DNA of 38,679 bases from Azospirillum melinis (GCF_013340935.1 NZ_WHOS01000067.1:1-38679), one strand, 5' to 3'; positions 23,288-35,581 are shown, counted from the stretch's first letter. The notes: generated by a model not told the origin, from the sequence alone. Numbers and translations: made by a program.

Positions 23288-24736
23288 TCACCCTGCCAAC
23301 GGCACGCCCACGGCAAACACGGTTCCACGACCTTCCACCGACCGCACCGTCACCGGATGCCCCAGCAGCCGGGCCAGACGTTCAACGATGGCGAGGCCGA
23401 GGCCGATGCCCTCGCTGCGGTCGCGGTCGGGGCGGTCGAGCTGGACAAACTCCTCGAAGATGCGCTGGCGGTCGGGTTCGGCGATGCCGCGGCCGGTGTC
23501 GTAGACCTCGATCCACAGCGTGTCGCCACGGGTGCGGCAGCCGACCAGCACGCCGCCGCTCTCGGTGTAGCGGATGGCGTTGGCGATCAGGTTGCGGACG
23601 ATCCGCTCCAGCAGGGCGGGATCGCTGCGCACGACCGCATCGGTCGGGATGGCCCGCAGCCGCAGCCCCTTCGCCTCCGCCTGTCCGGCAAACTCGGCCT
23701 CGAGCTGGTCGAACAGGGGGGAGAGCGGCAGGTCGGCCGGCTTCGGCGACACCACCCCCGATTCCAGCTTGGAGATGTCGAGGATGGCGTTTAACAGGTC
23801 GCGCATCGATCGTTGAGCCGCCTTCAGGTCGGTCAGCAGGGCCGCCGCCTTGGCGCTCTGCGGCTGGCGTTCCAGCATGCCGGTGAACATGCCGATGGCC
23901 TGCAGGGGCTGTTGCAGGTCGTGGCTGGCATGAGCGAGGAAACGGGACTTCGCCCGGTGCGCCTGCTCCGCCGCGGTCTTGGCGGTGTGCAGTTCGGCCG
24001 TCCGTTCGCGGACCTGCTGTTCCAGCGTGGCGTTGGCCCGCTCGATGGTTTCCGCCATGCGCAGGATTTCGGTGAACTGCCGGCGCACCTGCCGCGTCAT
24101 CGGCCGGAAGATCGCCAGGGCCTCCACCGCCAGGATCAGAAGAGTGATCAGCAACACCGCCAATCCCAGCCGGTGCAGGGTCTGGAAGCCCGCCTCGCCC
24201 TCCTCCTGATAGAGCGCGACCATCTCCTCCAGCCGGTCCAGCAGCGGACCGAGCGCCTGGGCGGTAATGCGGTCGGCCTCGGCAGGGGCCGGGGGCCGGC
24301 CCGCCGCGGCGGCGGCGATGACGCGGCGCAAGGCGGCGATATGCCCGGTCACCACCGGGTCGAGCGGGTCGGGGCCGCTGAAGAACAAATCACGCGGCGG
24401 CGGACCCAGCGGCGGGCCTTCCTCCGGCCCGGCTCGGCCGCTCAGGCGCCGGTGGGTGGCCTCAAACAGGCCCGTGGCGTCGTCCAGCCGCTGGGCAAGG
24501 TCGGCGCGCACCGCCGGATCGGTGGCGCTCTTCAGTTGCTCCACCAGCAGGGCCGTCCGCTGCGACAGCATGCGCTGGCGGCCGGAGACGTTGACGACCT
24601 CCAGCATGCGTTCGTGCTGGCCGATCACGCGCTCCGTCATGACGAAGCCGGCCAGCGTGCCCAGCGCGATCAAGGTCAGCGCCAGGGCGTAGCGCAGGGT
24701 CATCCAACGGGCTGTCGTCGTGCCGATCGGTATCAT
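23288..24736 (-). CDS. Membrane histidine kinase with PilJ/NarX-like sensor
   Basis: A 482-aa sensor kinase. A first membrane segment (about 14-33) and a second (about 190-210) bracket a periplasmic helical domain. That domain begins VNVSGRQRMLSQR (48-60), the P-box-like motif of PilJ/NarX-type sensors. A linker and coiled coil (about 225-265) lead to the H-box with H272 in HASHDLQQPLQA, then the N-box NLIANAIRYTE (382-392), G1 DTGRGIAE (413-420) and G2 GIGLGLAIVERLARLLG. All catalytic parts are intact and there is no receiver domain. The start ATG 24736 follows GGGGGACGAG. No response regulator is adjacent; the orphan regulator at 3003-3389 is one candidate partner. The ligand is unknown; nitrate is only suggested by the fold. 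Confidence 0.88.
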   Translation of the reverse strand: MIPIGTTTARWMTLRYALALTLIALGTLAGFVMTERVIGQHERMLEVVNVSGRQRMLSQRTALLVEQLKSATDPAVRADLAQRLDDATGLFEATHRRLSGRAGPEEGPPLGPPPRDLFFSGPDPLDPVVTGHIAALRRVIAAAAAGRPPAPAEADRITAQALGPLLDRLEEMVALYQEEGEAGFQTLHRLGLAVLLITLLILAVEALAIFRPMTRQVRRQFTEILRMAETIERANATLEQQVRERTAELHTAKTAAEQAHRAKSRFLAHASHDLQQPLQAIGMFTGMLERQPQSAKAAALLTDLKAAQRSMRDLLNAILDISKLESGVVSPKPADLPLSPLFDQLEAEFAGQAEAKGLRLRAIPTDAVVRSDPALLERIVRNLIANAIRYTESGGVLVGCRTRGDTLWIEVYDTGRGIAEPDRQRIFEEFVQLDRPDRDRSEGIGLGLAIVERLARLLGHPVTVRSVEGRGTVFAVGVPLAG

Positions 24737-24829
24737 GCGCTCGTCCCCCGGGCCGTGATCGCCCCAATGCCGACAGCGATCATGGGGCAGCCTGCCGCAT
24801 CGCAGCAAGGCCAGAGCGTGGCGTTGACG

Positions 24830-25510
24830 CTATGACGCTTCGGTAAAGCCGCAAGCCTCCAAGGCCGCCCGCATGTGCGGCGGAACCGGGGCCACGGCGC
24901 CGACCGGGTCGCGCTTGGGATAGAGCGGCAGTGAGATGGCGCGGGAGTGCAGGTGCAGCGGCTTGCCGTCTGGCCCGCCATATTGCGGATCGCCTACCAG
25001 CGGGCAGCCGATGGACGCGCAATGAACGCGGATCTGGTGGGTCCGGCCGGTGTGCGGCGTCAGTTCCAGCCAGGTCAGCCCATCGGCCTGCCCGCGCACG
25101 ACATAGTCGGTGACCGCCGCCTGTCCGTCGGGCGAACCGACGATGCGCCAGCCGCCGGTCTTGTTGGAAATCTTGGCGAGCGGCAGTTCGATCCGCCCGG
25201 ACTCCTGCGGCGGCGTGCCGGCGACCACCGCCCAATAGGTCTTATCGACCTTGCCGTTCTGAAACAGGATGCCGATCTTGCGCAGCGCCTTGGCATGGCG
25301 GCCGAGGATCAGGCAGCCTGACGTGTCGCGATCCAGACGGTGGGCCAGCGACGGCGGCTTGGGGAAGCCGAAGCGCAGCGCGTCGAAATGCCTCTCCAGG
25401 TTCGGTCCGCCGGCAGGGCCGGCATGGACCGGCAACCCGGCGGGCTTGTCGAGGATCAGCATCAGCCCGTCACGGTAGAGGATGCGGTCTTGGATTTGGG
25501 CGGGTGTCAC
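24830..25510 (-). CDS. RluA family RNA pseudouridine synthase
   Basis: A 226-aa enzyme. ILDKPAGLPVHAG (19-31) is the usual opening of the catalytic domain. HRLDRDTSGCLILGR (57-71) carries the catalytic aspartate D60 of the RluA/RsuA superfamily. TPHTGRTHQIRVHCASIGCPLVGDPQYG is the conserved C-terminal motif. There is no S4 RNA-binding domain, which points to the short RluA/RluC-like or TruC class acting on rRNA or tRNA uridines; the exact target cannot be told by eye. The start GTG 25510 lies 7 nt after the ccdB stop with GGGGATGAG upstream, so it may be co-transcribed with ccdAB. Confidence 0.88.
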   Translation of the reverse strand: MTPAQIQDRILYRDGLMLILDKPAGLPVHAGPAGGPNLERHFDALRFGFPKPPSLAHRLDRDTSGCLILGRHAKALRKIGILFQNGKVDKTYWAVVAGTPPQESGRIELPLAKISNKTGGWRIVGSPDGQAAVTDYVVRGQADGLTWLELTPHTGRTHQIRVHCASIGCPLVGDPQYGGPDGKPLHLHSRAISLPLYPKRDPVGAVAPVPPHMRAALEACGFTEAS

Positions 25511-25517
25511 GGGTTAC

Positions 25518-25835
25518 TCATCCCCAGGCACGGGAAATCAGAAGGTCGATGGCGGCGATGATGCGGTCGCTGTCGCTGGCGAGGCAGCAGACCTTCTCGC
25601 CGAGTTGATCCGTCGGAACAGAGGCAAGCTGAATTGGATTCAGAATGACTGCCTTGCCTTCGATCAGAAACTTTGGAGTTAAGGAGGGGTCCGTGCTCTC
25701 AACCCTGTCCGCCGGCAGCAAAGGTGCGATCACCCTGCGGCCCGACGCGTCGAAACGTTGCGATTGCACGATCACGAGATATGGAATTCCCGAGCGCGCT
25801 GCGGTTCGGTTCCGATGTACGTCGAATTGAGCCAT
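25518..25835 (-). CDS. ccdB: CcdB family toxin
   Basis: A 105-aa protein matching CcdB in length and order of motifs. MAQFDVHRN is the N-terminal strand, IPYLVIVQSQRFDASGRRVIAPLLPADRV aligns with the VDVQS...RRMVIPL strands, FLIEGKAVILNPIQLASVP aligns with the MTTDMASVP loop, and the C-terminal helix (DSDRIIAAIDLLISRAWG) ends in the W-G region. In F-plasmid CcdB those C-terminal residues contact DNA gyrase. CcdB poisons gyrase unless CcdA binds it. The start ATG overlaps the ccdA stop (TAATG), giving strict translational coupling. Codon use and base composition in the 5' and central part are visibly more AT-rich than the neighbours, which fits horizontal acquisition. Confidence 0.87.
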   Translation of the reverse strand: MAQFDVHRNRTAARSGIPYLVIVQSQRFDASGRRVIAPLLPADRVESTDPSLTPKFLIEGKAVILNPIQLASVPTDQLGEKVCCLASDSDRIIAAIDLLISRAWG

Positions 25836-26074
25836 TACAGGTGATCGAGATGCTCGTCGGCAAAAGAGCCATATCTGGCGTCGAAGTCGTTCAGCGCCGC
25901 AATTGTCGCATCCAAGCGCCGTTCGCGATCCGCTTTCGCCACCTCGTCGGCCAGCATCTTTTCGACCCGTTCCGACAGGTCGCCGGGAAGGGACTGGGCG
26001 CGTTGCAGGATGTCCTCGTCCAGCGACAAGGTGATGTCCCGCTTCGGCGCACGCCGGTCATAGACACCGTCCAT
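25835..26074 (-). CDS. ccdA: CcdA family antitoxin
   Basis: A 79-aa protein. The N-terminal ribbon-helix-helix part KRDITLSLDEDILQRAQSL (about 11-29) and the following helix LSERVEKMLADEVAKADRE should dimerise and bind the operator. The C-terminal tail (NDFDARYGSFADEHLDHL) matches the CcdB-binding YxxxxGxFxDE pattern of CcdA. It would neutralise CcdB and, with it, repress the ccdAB promoter. The start ATG 26074 has GGAAGGA 6-12 nt upstream. The gene is the first of ccdA-ccdB-rluA-like on the minus strand and lies about 140 nt beyond the fumarase stop. Confidence 0.87.
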   Translation of the reverse strand: MDGVYDRRAPKRDITLSLDEDILQRAQSLPGDLSERVEKMLADEVAKADRERRLDATIAALNDFDARYGSFADEHLDHL

Positions 26075-26159
26075 TGCAAAGTCCTTCCCGATTCCGATGG
26101 CCCGATCCCAATGCGATGAAGATAGGCGCCCCCGGTGCCATCCCGCAAGCGGGCAGGGA

Positions 26160-26197
26160 AAAGGGCGCGGGGCCTCCTACAAGGCGCCGCGCCCTTT
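26160..26197 (-). terminator. Intrinsic terminator of the fumarase gene
   Basis: An 11-bp perfect stem, AAAGGGCGCGG (26160-26170) with CCGCGCCCTTT (26187-26197), contains an inner GCCT/AGGC pairing. In the minus direction it follows the fumarase stop by about 20 nt and ends CCCTTTTCCC, a short T-tract. It separates fumarase from ccdAB. Confidence 0.85.
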
Positions 26198-26216
26198 CAC
26201 GTCCCGTCAGCCCGGA

Positions 26217-27842
26217 TCAGGCGAGCTTCAACTCCTTGAAGAAGTCGTTGCCCTTGTCGTCGACGATGATGAAGGCGGGGAAGTCCTCCACCTCGATGCG
26301 CCAGATGGCTTCCATGCCGAGTTCGGGATACTCGACGCACTCCACCTTCTTGATGCAGTCCTGGGCCAGACGGGCGGCGGCACCGCCGATGGAGCCGAGA
26401 TAGAAGCCGCCATGCTGCTTGCAGGCCGCCGTCACTTCCGCGCTGCGGTTGCCCTTGGCCAGCATGACCATGGAGCCGCCGGCCGCCTGGAACTGGTCGA
26501 CGAAGCTGTCCATGCGGCCCGCCGTCGTCGGACCGAAGGAGCCCGAGGCGTAGCCTTCCGGCGTCTTGGCCGGGCCGGCATAGTAGATCGGGTGGTTCTT
26601 GAAATAGTCGGGCAGCGGCTCGCCGGCGTCCAGGCGGGCACGCAGCTTGGCATGGGCCAGATCGCGGGCGACGATCAGCGGACCGGTCAGCGACAGGCGG
26701 GTGCGGATCGGGTACTGGCTCAGCGTGGCGCGGATCTGCTCCATCGGCTGGTTCAGGTCGATCTTGACGACGTCGCCCGACAGATGCTCGTCACCGATCT
26801 CCGGCAGATACTGGGCCGGATCGGTCTCCAGCTGTTCCAGGAAGATGCCGTCCTTGGTGATCTTGCCAACCGCCTGACGGTCGGCCGAGCAGGACACGCC
26901 GATGCCGATCGGCATGGAGGCGCCATGGCGAGGCAGGCGGATGACGCGGACGTCGTGGCAGAAATACTTGCCGCCGAACTGGGCGCCGATGCCCATGTTC
27001 TGGGTCAGCTTGTGGACCTCCGCCTCCATCGCCAGATCGCGGAAGGCGTGCGCATCCTCGCCGCCCTCGGTCGGCAGATTGTCGAGATAACGGGCCGAGG
27101 CCAGCTTCACCGTCTTCAGGTTCTGCTCCGCCGACAGGCCGCCGATGACGATGGCGAGGTGGTAGGGCGGGCAGGCCGAGGTGCCGAGATATCGGATCTT
27201 GTCTTCCAGGAACTTCAGCAGCCGGTCGGGCGCCAGAACCGACGGCGTGGCCTGATGCAGGAAGGTCTTGTTGGCCGACCCGCCGCCCTTGGCCATGAAC
27301 AGGAACTTGTAATAGTCCTCGCCCTCGGAATAGATGTCGATCTGCGCCGGCAGGTTGTTGCGGGTGTTCTTCTCCTCATACATGGAGATCGGCGCCAGCT
27401 GGCTGTAGCGCAGGTTGCGCTTCAGGTAGGCGTCGCGGGCCCCTTCCGACAGGGCGGTCTCGTCGCCGCCCTTGGTCCAGACGCGGCGGCCCTTCTTGCC
27501 CATGATGATGGCGGTGCCGGTGTCCTGGCACATCGGCAGGGTGCCGGCGGCGGCGATGTTGGCGTTCTTCAGCAGGTCGAGCGCCACGAAGCGGTCGTTG
27601 GCCGACGCCTCCGGATCGTCCAGGATCTTGGCGAGCTGGGCCAGATGGCCCGGACGCAGCAGATGGTTGATGTCGGAGAAGGCAGCCTCGGCCAGCAGGC
27701 GCAGACCCTCCGGCTCGACCTTCAGGATCTGCTCGCCGTCGAACTCGACGACCGAGACATGATCCGAGGTCAGCTTGCGGTAGGTCGTGTCGTCCTTGGC
27801 GAGCGGAAACAGGCCGCGGGCTGAGGCGATGTCGTCGGGCAT
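26217..27842 (-). CDS. fumA: Class I (iron-sulfur) fumarate hydratase
   Basis: A 541-aa enzyme of the FumA/FumB type that converts fumarate and malate in the TCA cycle. The three cluster-ligand cysteines are at residues 105 (LPMCQDTGT), 224 (TSACPPYH) and 318 (GVSCSADRQ), the same numbers as in E. coli FumA. KGGGSANKTFLHQATPS, TTAGRMDSFVDQFQ and the C-terminal LAKGNRS/GSIGGAAARLAQDCI motifs are all present. The enzyme is expected to hold a 4Fe-4S cluster and to be oxygen-sensitive. The start ATG 27842 follows GAAGGAAC. It has its own promoter-like sequence at 27940-27967 and terminator at 26160-26197, so it is monocistronic. Confidence 0.96.
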   Translation of the reverse strand: MPDDIASARGLFPLAKDDTTYRKLTSDHVSVVEFDGEQILKVEPEGLRLLAEAAFSDINHLLRPGHLAQLAKILDDPEASANDRFVALDLLKNANIAAAGTLPMCQDTGTAIIMGKKGRRVWTKGGDETALSEGARDAYLKRNLRYSQLAPISMYEEKNTRNNLPAQIDIYSEGEDYYKFLFMAKGGGSANKTFLHQATPSVLAPDRLLKFLEDKIRYLGTSACPPYHLAIVIGGLSAEQNLKTVKLASARYLDNLPTEGGEDAHAFRDLAMEAEVHKLTQNMGIGAQFGGKYFCHDVRVIRLPRHGASMPIGIGVSCSADRQAVGKITKDGIFLEQLETDPAQYLPEIGDEHLSGDVVKIDLNQPMEQIRATLSQYPIRTRLSLTGPLIVARDLAHAKLRARLDAGEPLPDYFKNHPIYYAGPAKTPEGYASGSFGPTTAGRMDSFVDQFQAAGGSMVMLAKGNRSAEVTAACKQHGGFYLGSIGGAAARLAQDCIKKVECVEYPELGMEAIWRIEVEDFPAFIIVDDKGNDFFKELKLA

Positions 27843-27939
27843 TGGGGCGTTCCTTCATGACGATCCAACGGCCGCCATTCGCCTCCGCGGGACAAGGTCC
27901 GGCCGGACGCGCGAAGGGGGCAGGCCGCGCTCGGCCCCC

Positions 27940-27967
27940 CTTATACACCGCTGCGGGACGTAAACAA
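27940..27967 (-). promoter_or_regulatory. Sigma-70-like promoter for fumarase
   Basis: On the minus strand TTGTTT (27967-27962) and TATAAG (27945-27940) are separated by 16 nt, about 100 nt before the fumarase ATG. The remaining 27843-28030 shows no gene. Confidence 0.5.
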
Positions 27968-28030
27968 CCATCGGCGGGAAGAAGGGCGCGCGACGGTTTG
28001 TCGTCAGATGAATGAAGGGCCGAAGACAGG

Positions 28031-28072
28031 CAAAAGAAAAGGCCGGTACACCGGAATGGTAATACCAGCCTT
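28031..28072 (-). terminator. Terminator of the Pls-like synthetase gene
   Basis: In the minus direction AAGGCTGG (28072-28065) pairs with CCGGCCTT (28046-28039) through 8 bp including one G-U pair, and is followed at once by TTTTCTTTTG. It lies 27 nt after the synthetase stop. The loop can itself form small GGT/ACC pairings. Confidence 0.72.
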
Positions 28073-28098
28073 GTCTTCTCGTCCCTGACGCCGGCTGC

Positions 28099-32217
<4,119 letters not shown>

Positions 32218-32329
32218 GCTGTGTCAGCCTTCCAAAAGGAATCAGCGCGGTGGCGCCAAACGGACCCGATCGGCATACGGTCCCGGCGGTCGGCTGAACG
32301 CGGCAATGGGCCGCTCGCAAGTTGTGGCG

Positions 32330-32341
32330 CTTTATGGTTAA
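32330..32341 (-). promoter_or_regulatory. CtrA-like half-site upstream of the Pls-like gene
   Basis: The minus strand reads TTAACCATAAAG about 115 nt before the synthetase GTG. TTAACCAT is a common CtrA-box form in alphaproteobacteria. The identical 12-mer lies before pelC at 12448-12459. The second TTAA half of a full site is not seen. Confidence 0.28.
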
Positions 32342-32848
32342 CGAATGCTTGCCGCTCGGCATGTCGGCACCCGTACCGATGGGAGATGACAAGTCTTGGG
32401 CTGCCCAAGCGCTGCGAAAGCAACATTCGCCCAACCGAAAGAAAGTGGAAGACCCGACGGCACCGGATACATGCAGTTACATGAACGGGCATGTTCGCGC
32501 CTTCATGATCCGTTGTGCGGCAAGGGTCAAGCTTATCCTTATGGAACTGAATCGAAGGGAAGGGCCCTGTGTCGGGGCCATCACATGCCCTGCCGAAGGA
32601 CCCGCGGACCGGTGACTTGCGGCGTGGACGATGCCATGCGCAGTTCCGGTTGCCGCTGTTGGGCAGTGTCGCAACCAAGACCAGAATAAGCCTCCCGAAT
32701 GGGTGGGCGTTCACGGCCCGTGGCCGCCTGTTCCCGCGGTTCCCGTCCGTTCCGCGCACATGTGGTGTCGATCGCGGCGTTGCGCTATTCGGGCGGCGCA
32801 TGGCTGGGGCTCCGGGAAACCGGGCTCGCCCGCCGTTTTCATTATGGA

Positions 32849-32885
32849 CATCATCAAAACGAAAATTGATGATGATCGTCATCAA
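32849..32885. promoter_or_regulatory. Palindromic operator upstream of the SDR gene
   Basis: CATCATCAA (32849-32857) pairs with TTGATGATG (32866-32874), and the same TTGATGA then pairs with TCATCAA (32879-32885), forming a 20-nt near-palindrome centred on GATC. This gives three TTGATGA half-sites within 37 nt, 55-92 nt before the SDR ATG. The layout is typical of a TetR/MarR-type operator. No such regulator gene is in the window. Confidence 0.5.
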
Positions 32886-32940
32886 TGGCGCCCGGCACCG
32901 GCCGGCGCGCACAAGCCGGACGCAAGGACAGGAGAGGGCC

Positions 32941-33720
32941 ATGAGCGTTGTGATGAACACGACCGGGACGGACATGAGCGGGCGGGTCGCCCTGGTCACC
33001 GGAGGCACGTCGGGGATCGGGCGGACGACGGCGCTGGCCTTTGCCGGAGCGGGGGCAACCGTGATCGTCACCGGCCGGCGCGAGGCGGAGGGTCTGGAGA
33101 CGGTGGAACTGATCGGCCGTGCCGGCGGCTCCGGCCATTTCGTGGCCGCCGATGTGGCCGATGGAGCGGAGGTCGCCGCCCTGTTCGAGCGGATCGAGCG
33201 CGACCATGGCCGCCTCGACGCTGCCTTCAACAATGCCGGCATCCATCAGGTCGCTCCGGTCACCGACATGGACGAAGCTGATTTCGACCGCGTGCTGACC
33301 GTCAATGTGAAGGGCGTCTGGCTCTGCCTGAAGCATGAACTGCCGATCATGCTCCGTCAGGGCCGCGGCGCGGTCGTCAACACCGGGTCGGTGCTGGGGC
33401 AGATCGGCATGGCCGGCAACGCCGCCTATTCCGCCAGCAAGGCGGCGGTGGAGGGGCTGACCCGCACCGCGGCCATCGAGGTCGCGTCCTTTGGCGTGCG
33501 CGTCAACGCCGTCTGTCCGGCGATCATCCAGACGCCGATGACCCAGGGCTCGTTCGGCGGCGCGGAGCGGGTGGAGGCGGTGATGGGACCGCGTCATCCC
33601 GTCGGCCGCGTCGGTCGTCCGGAGGAGGTGGCGGCGGCGGTGCTCTGGCTCTGCTCCGATGCCGCCGGCTTCGTCACCGGCCAGTCGATCAACATCGACG
33701 GCGGCGTAACCGCTCAATAA
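32941..33720 (+). CDS. SDR family oxidoreductase
   Basis: A 259-aa classical short-chain dehydrogenase. The cofactor motif TGGTSGIG is at 20-27, followed by TGRR (44-47), which tends to favour NADP. NNAG is at 97-100. The catalytic set is N122, S150 (NTGS), Y163 and K167 in YSASK. The C-terminal INIDGGVTAQ is typical. It likely acts as a cytosolic NAD(P)-dependent alcohol/ketone oxidoreductase; the substrate is unknown. The start ATG 32941 has GGAGAGG 4-10 nt upstream; earlier in-frame codons would place the operator inside the gene. An MFS transporter follows 52 nt later on the same strand, suggesting a small uptake-and-conversion or efflux unit under the operator at 32849-32885. Confidence 0.9.
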   Translation: MSVVMNTTGTDMSGRVALVTGGTSGIGRTTALAFAGAGATVIVTGRREAEGLETVELIGRAGGSGHFVAADVADGAEVAALFERIERDHGRLDAAFNNAGIHQVAPVTDMDEADFDRVLTVNVKGVWLCLKHELPIMLRQGRGAVVNTGSVLGQIGMAGNAAYSASKAAVEGLTRTAAIEVASFGVRVNAVCPAIIQTPMTQGSFGGAERVEAVMGPRHPVGRVGRPEEVAAAVLWLCSDAAGFVTGQSINIDGGVTAQ

Positions 33721-33772
33721 CCGGCTCCACCAATAGGGCCCATAGCAAGCCAGCCCCCGGAGACCCTAGCCG

Positions 33773-35053
33773 ATGCTGTCCACCCCTCTCGCCGCCGCCC
33801 TGGCCCGGCGCGACATCCACTATGCCTGGGTCGTCGTCGCCGTCACCTTCCTGTCCATGCTGGTGTCGGCCGGGGCGGTCGGCGCGCCCGGCGTCCTGCT
33901 GCTGCCGCTCCAGCGGGAGTTCGGCTGGGACACCGCCGACATCTCCACCGCCATGGCGATCCGGCTGCTGCTGTTCGGGCTGATGGGCCCCTTCGCCGCC
34001 GCGATGATCAACCGCTTCGGCGTCCGCCGCATGGTGCTGTCCTCGCTGACTCTGGTCGGCGGCGGGCTGCTGGCTTCGCTGGCGATGCGGGAGGTCTGGC
34101 AGCTGATCCTGTTGTGGGGGTTCGTCGTCGGCTTCGGCACCGGCCTGACCGCCATGGTGCTGGGCGCCACCATCGCCACCCGCTGGTTCGTCGCCCGCCG
34201 CGGGCTGGTGATCGGGCTGCTGACCGCCAGCTCGGCCACCGGGCAGCTGGTCTTCATGCCGCTGCTGTCGATGCTGACGGAGGCCTATGGCTGGCGCACC
34301 GCCATAGCCCTGCTGTGCGGTTTCATCGCCGTGGCCGCCCTGGCGATGCTGGCGCTGATGCGGGACCGCCCCGCCGATCTCGGCCTGTCCGCCTTCGGCG
34401 AGGTCGGGGCCGCGGCCCCTGCCGTGCCGGCCGGCGCCATCCTGTCGGCCGCGCTGGGAGCGTTGCGGGACGCCGCGGGGACGCGGGCCTTCTGGGTGCT
34501 GTTCGCGACGTTCTTCATCTGCGGTGCCAGCACCAACGGCCTGATCCAGACCCACCTGATCCCGCTCTGCGTCGATTTCAGCGTGCCGGAGGTGCAGGCC
34601 GCCGGCCTTCTGGCCCTGATGGGCATCTTCGACTTCGTCGGCACCGTCGGGTCGGGCTGGCTGTCCGACCGCTACGACAACCGCTGGCTCCTGGTCTGGT
34701 ATTACGGTCTGCGCGGCCTGTCGCTGCTCTATCTGCCCTATTCGGACTTCACCCTCTACGGCCTGTCGGTCTTCGCCGTCTTCTATGGGCTGGACTGGAT
34801 CGCCACTGTCCCGCCGACCGTGCGCCTGACCGCGGAGCGTTTTGGCCGGGAGCGCGCCAATCTGGTCTTCGGCTGGATTTTCGCCGGCCACCAGTTGGGT
34901 GCCGCCAGCGCGGCCTTCGGCGCCGGCCTGTCGCGCACCGCGCTGCAGACCTATCTGCCGGCCTTCGCCACCGCCGGCGCGCTGTGCCTGCTCGCGGCGG
35001 TGCTGGTTCCGATGGTCGGCAGCCGTGCCAAGCCGGTGGCGGCGGCGGACTGA
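33773..35053 (+). CDS. MFS transporter, oxalate/formate antiporter-like
   Basis: A 426-aa polytopic membrane protein with about 12 hydrophobic segments and a central cytoplasmic loop (about 195-230, DRPADLGLSAFGE onwards). The opening HYAWVVVAVTFLSMLVSAG, the RFGVRR loop after TM2, and GSGWLSDRYDNR in the second half (loop 8-9) fit the major facilitator superfamily. They fit best the monocarboxylate/OFA-like group that begins with a YAWVVV helix. The substrate cannot be read from sequence; a small organic acid is the default expectation. The start ATG 33773 has a modest CCCGGAGA upstream. It is probably co-transcribed with the SDR gene. It converges with the Lrp gene, whose stop is 8 nt away. 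Confidence 0.88.
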   Translation: MLSTPLAAALARRDIHYAWVVVAVTFLSMLVSAGAVGAPGVLLLPLQREFGWDTADISTAMAIRLLLFGLMGPFAAAMINRFGVRRMVLSSLTLVGGGLLASLAMREVWQLILLWGFVVGFGTGLTAMVLGATIATRWFVARRGLVIGLLTASSATGQLVFMPLLSMLTEAYGWRTAIALLCGFIAVAALAMLALMRDRPADLGLSAFGEVGAAAPAVPAGAILSAALGALRDAAGTRAFWVLFATFFICGASTNGLIQTHLIPLCVDFSVPEVQAAGLLALMGIFDFVGTVGSGWLSDRYDNRWLLVWYYGLRGLSLLYLPYSDFTLYGLSVFAVFYGLDWIATVPPTVRLTAERFGRERANLVFGWIFAGHQLGAASAAFGAGLSRTALQTYLPAFATAGALCLLAAVLVPMVGSRAKPVAAAD

Positions 35054-35060
35054 TGCGGCC

Positions 35061-35543
35061 TCACTCCCCGAGATGTTCCAGCGGCAGGGCGGTGCGGTAG
35101 CGCACCTGTTTCAAGGCGAAGCTGGAGCGGATGTTGGCGACGCCGGGGATGCGGGTGAGGTGCTCCTTCAGGAACCGCTCATAGCTGGCGAGGTCCGGCA
35201 CCACCACCCGCAGCAGGTAATCGGCGTCGCCGGTCATCAGGTAGCATTCCAGCACCTCCGGCCGCGCCATCACCGCCGCCTCGAACCCGTCCAGCCGCGC
35301 CTCGACCTGCCGCTCCAGGCTGACGCTGACGAAAATGTTGACCGGCAGGTCGACGGAGGCCGGATCGACCAGCGCCACATAGCGGGCGATCACGCCCGCA
35401 TCCTCCAGCGCCTTGACCCGGCGCAGGCAGGGGGAGGGCGACAGGCCCACCCGCTCCGCCAGTTCGTTGTTGGGCAGCCGGCCGTCCTGCTGGAGGGCGG
35501 ACAGGATCTTGCGGTCGATGCGGTCGAGGGGCTGTTTTGGCAT
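35061..35543 (-). CDS. Lrp/AsnC family transcriptional regulator
   Basis: A 160-aa regulator. The N-terminal winged helix-turn-helix (about 6-60) reads LDRIDRKILSALQQDGRLPNNELAERVGLSPSPCLRRVKALEDAGVI. The C-terminal RAM/AsnC ligand-binding domain (about 70-150) contains VLECYLMTGDADYLLRVVVPDLASYERFL. It should bind an amino acid and regulate the divergent E1 gene at 35677. Its own start and upstream region contain two matching palindromes (35539-35581), which suggests autoregulation. In Pseudomonas putida the Lrp-type MdeR sits beside and activates mdeAB for methionine breakdown; the same regulator-E1 pairing occurs here, without mdeA. The start ATG 35543 is set by the conserved N-terminus. 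Confidence 0.92.
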   Translation of the reverse strand: MPKQPLDRIDRKILSALQQDGRLPNNELAERVGLSPSPCLRRVKALEDAGVIARYVALVDPASVDLPVNIFVSVSLERQVEARLDGFEAAVMARPEVLECYLMTGDADYLLRVVVPDLASYERFLKEHLTRIPGVANIRSSFALKQVRYRTALPLEHLGE

Positions 35544-35581
35544 GAGATGCCGTTTCCCATATTATCCTGGCATCTGATGCT
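35539..35581. promoter_or_regulatory. Paired GGCAT-N3-ATGC palindromes, probable Lrp-type operator
   Basis: GGCATgagATGCC (35539-35551) overlaps the lrp start codon, and GGCATctgATGCT (35569-35581) lies upstream. Their centres are 30 bp apart, close to three helical turns, as expected for a multimeric Lrp-family protein. A partial third copy (AGCATCTGCC) starts at 35613. All lie in the 133-nt divergent promoter region between lrp and the E1 gene. Confidence 0.58.

Larger units (their letters stand above)
32218..32940. other. Intergenic region between Pls-like gene and SDR
   Basis: About 720 nt with no convincing gene. Several frames stay open by chance, but none has an RBS with plausible protein composition. 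It is less GC-rich around 32370-32560. It must hold the promoters of two divergent units: the synthetase (leftwards) and the SDR-MFS pair (rightwards). Specific signals seen are a CtrA-like half-site (32330-32341) and a palindromic operator (32849-32885). Confidence 0.5.

Noticed and set aside
32569..32940. N-terminal extension of the SDR frame by about 120 codons
   Set aside because: It would include the palindromic operator, has no SDR-like sequence, and a good RBS (GGAGAGG) sits at the ATG 32941 that gives the normal SDR N-terminus.
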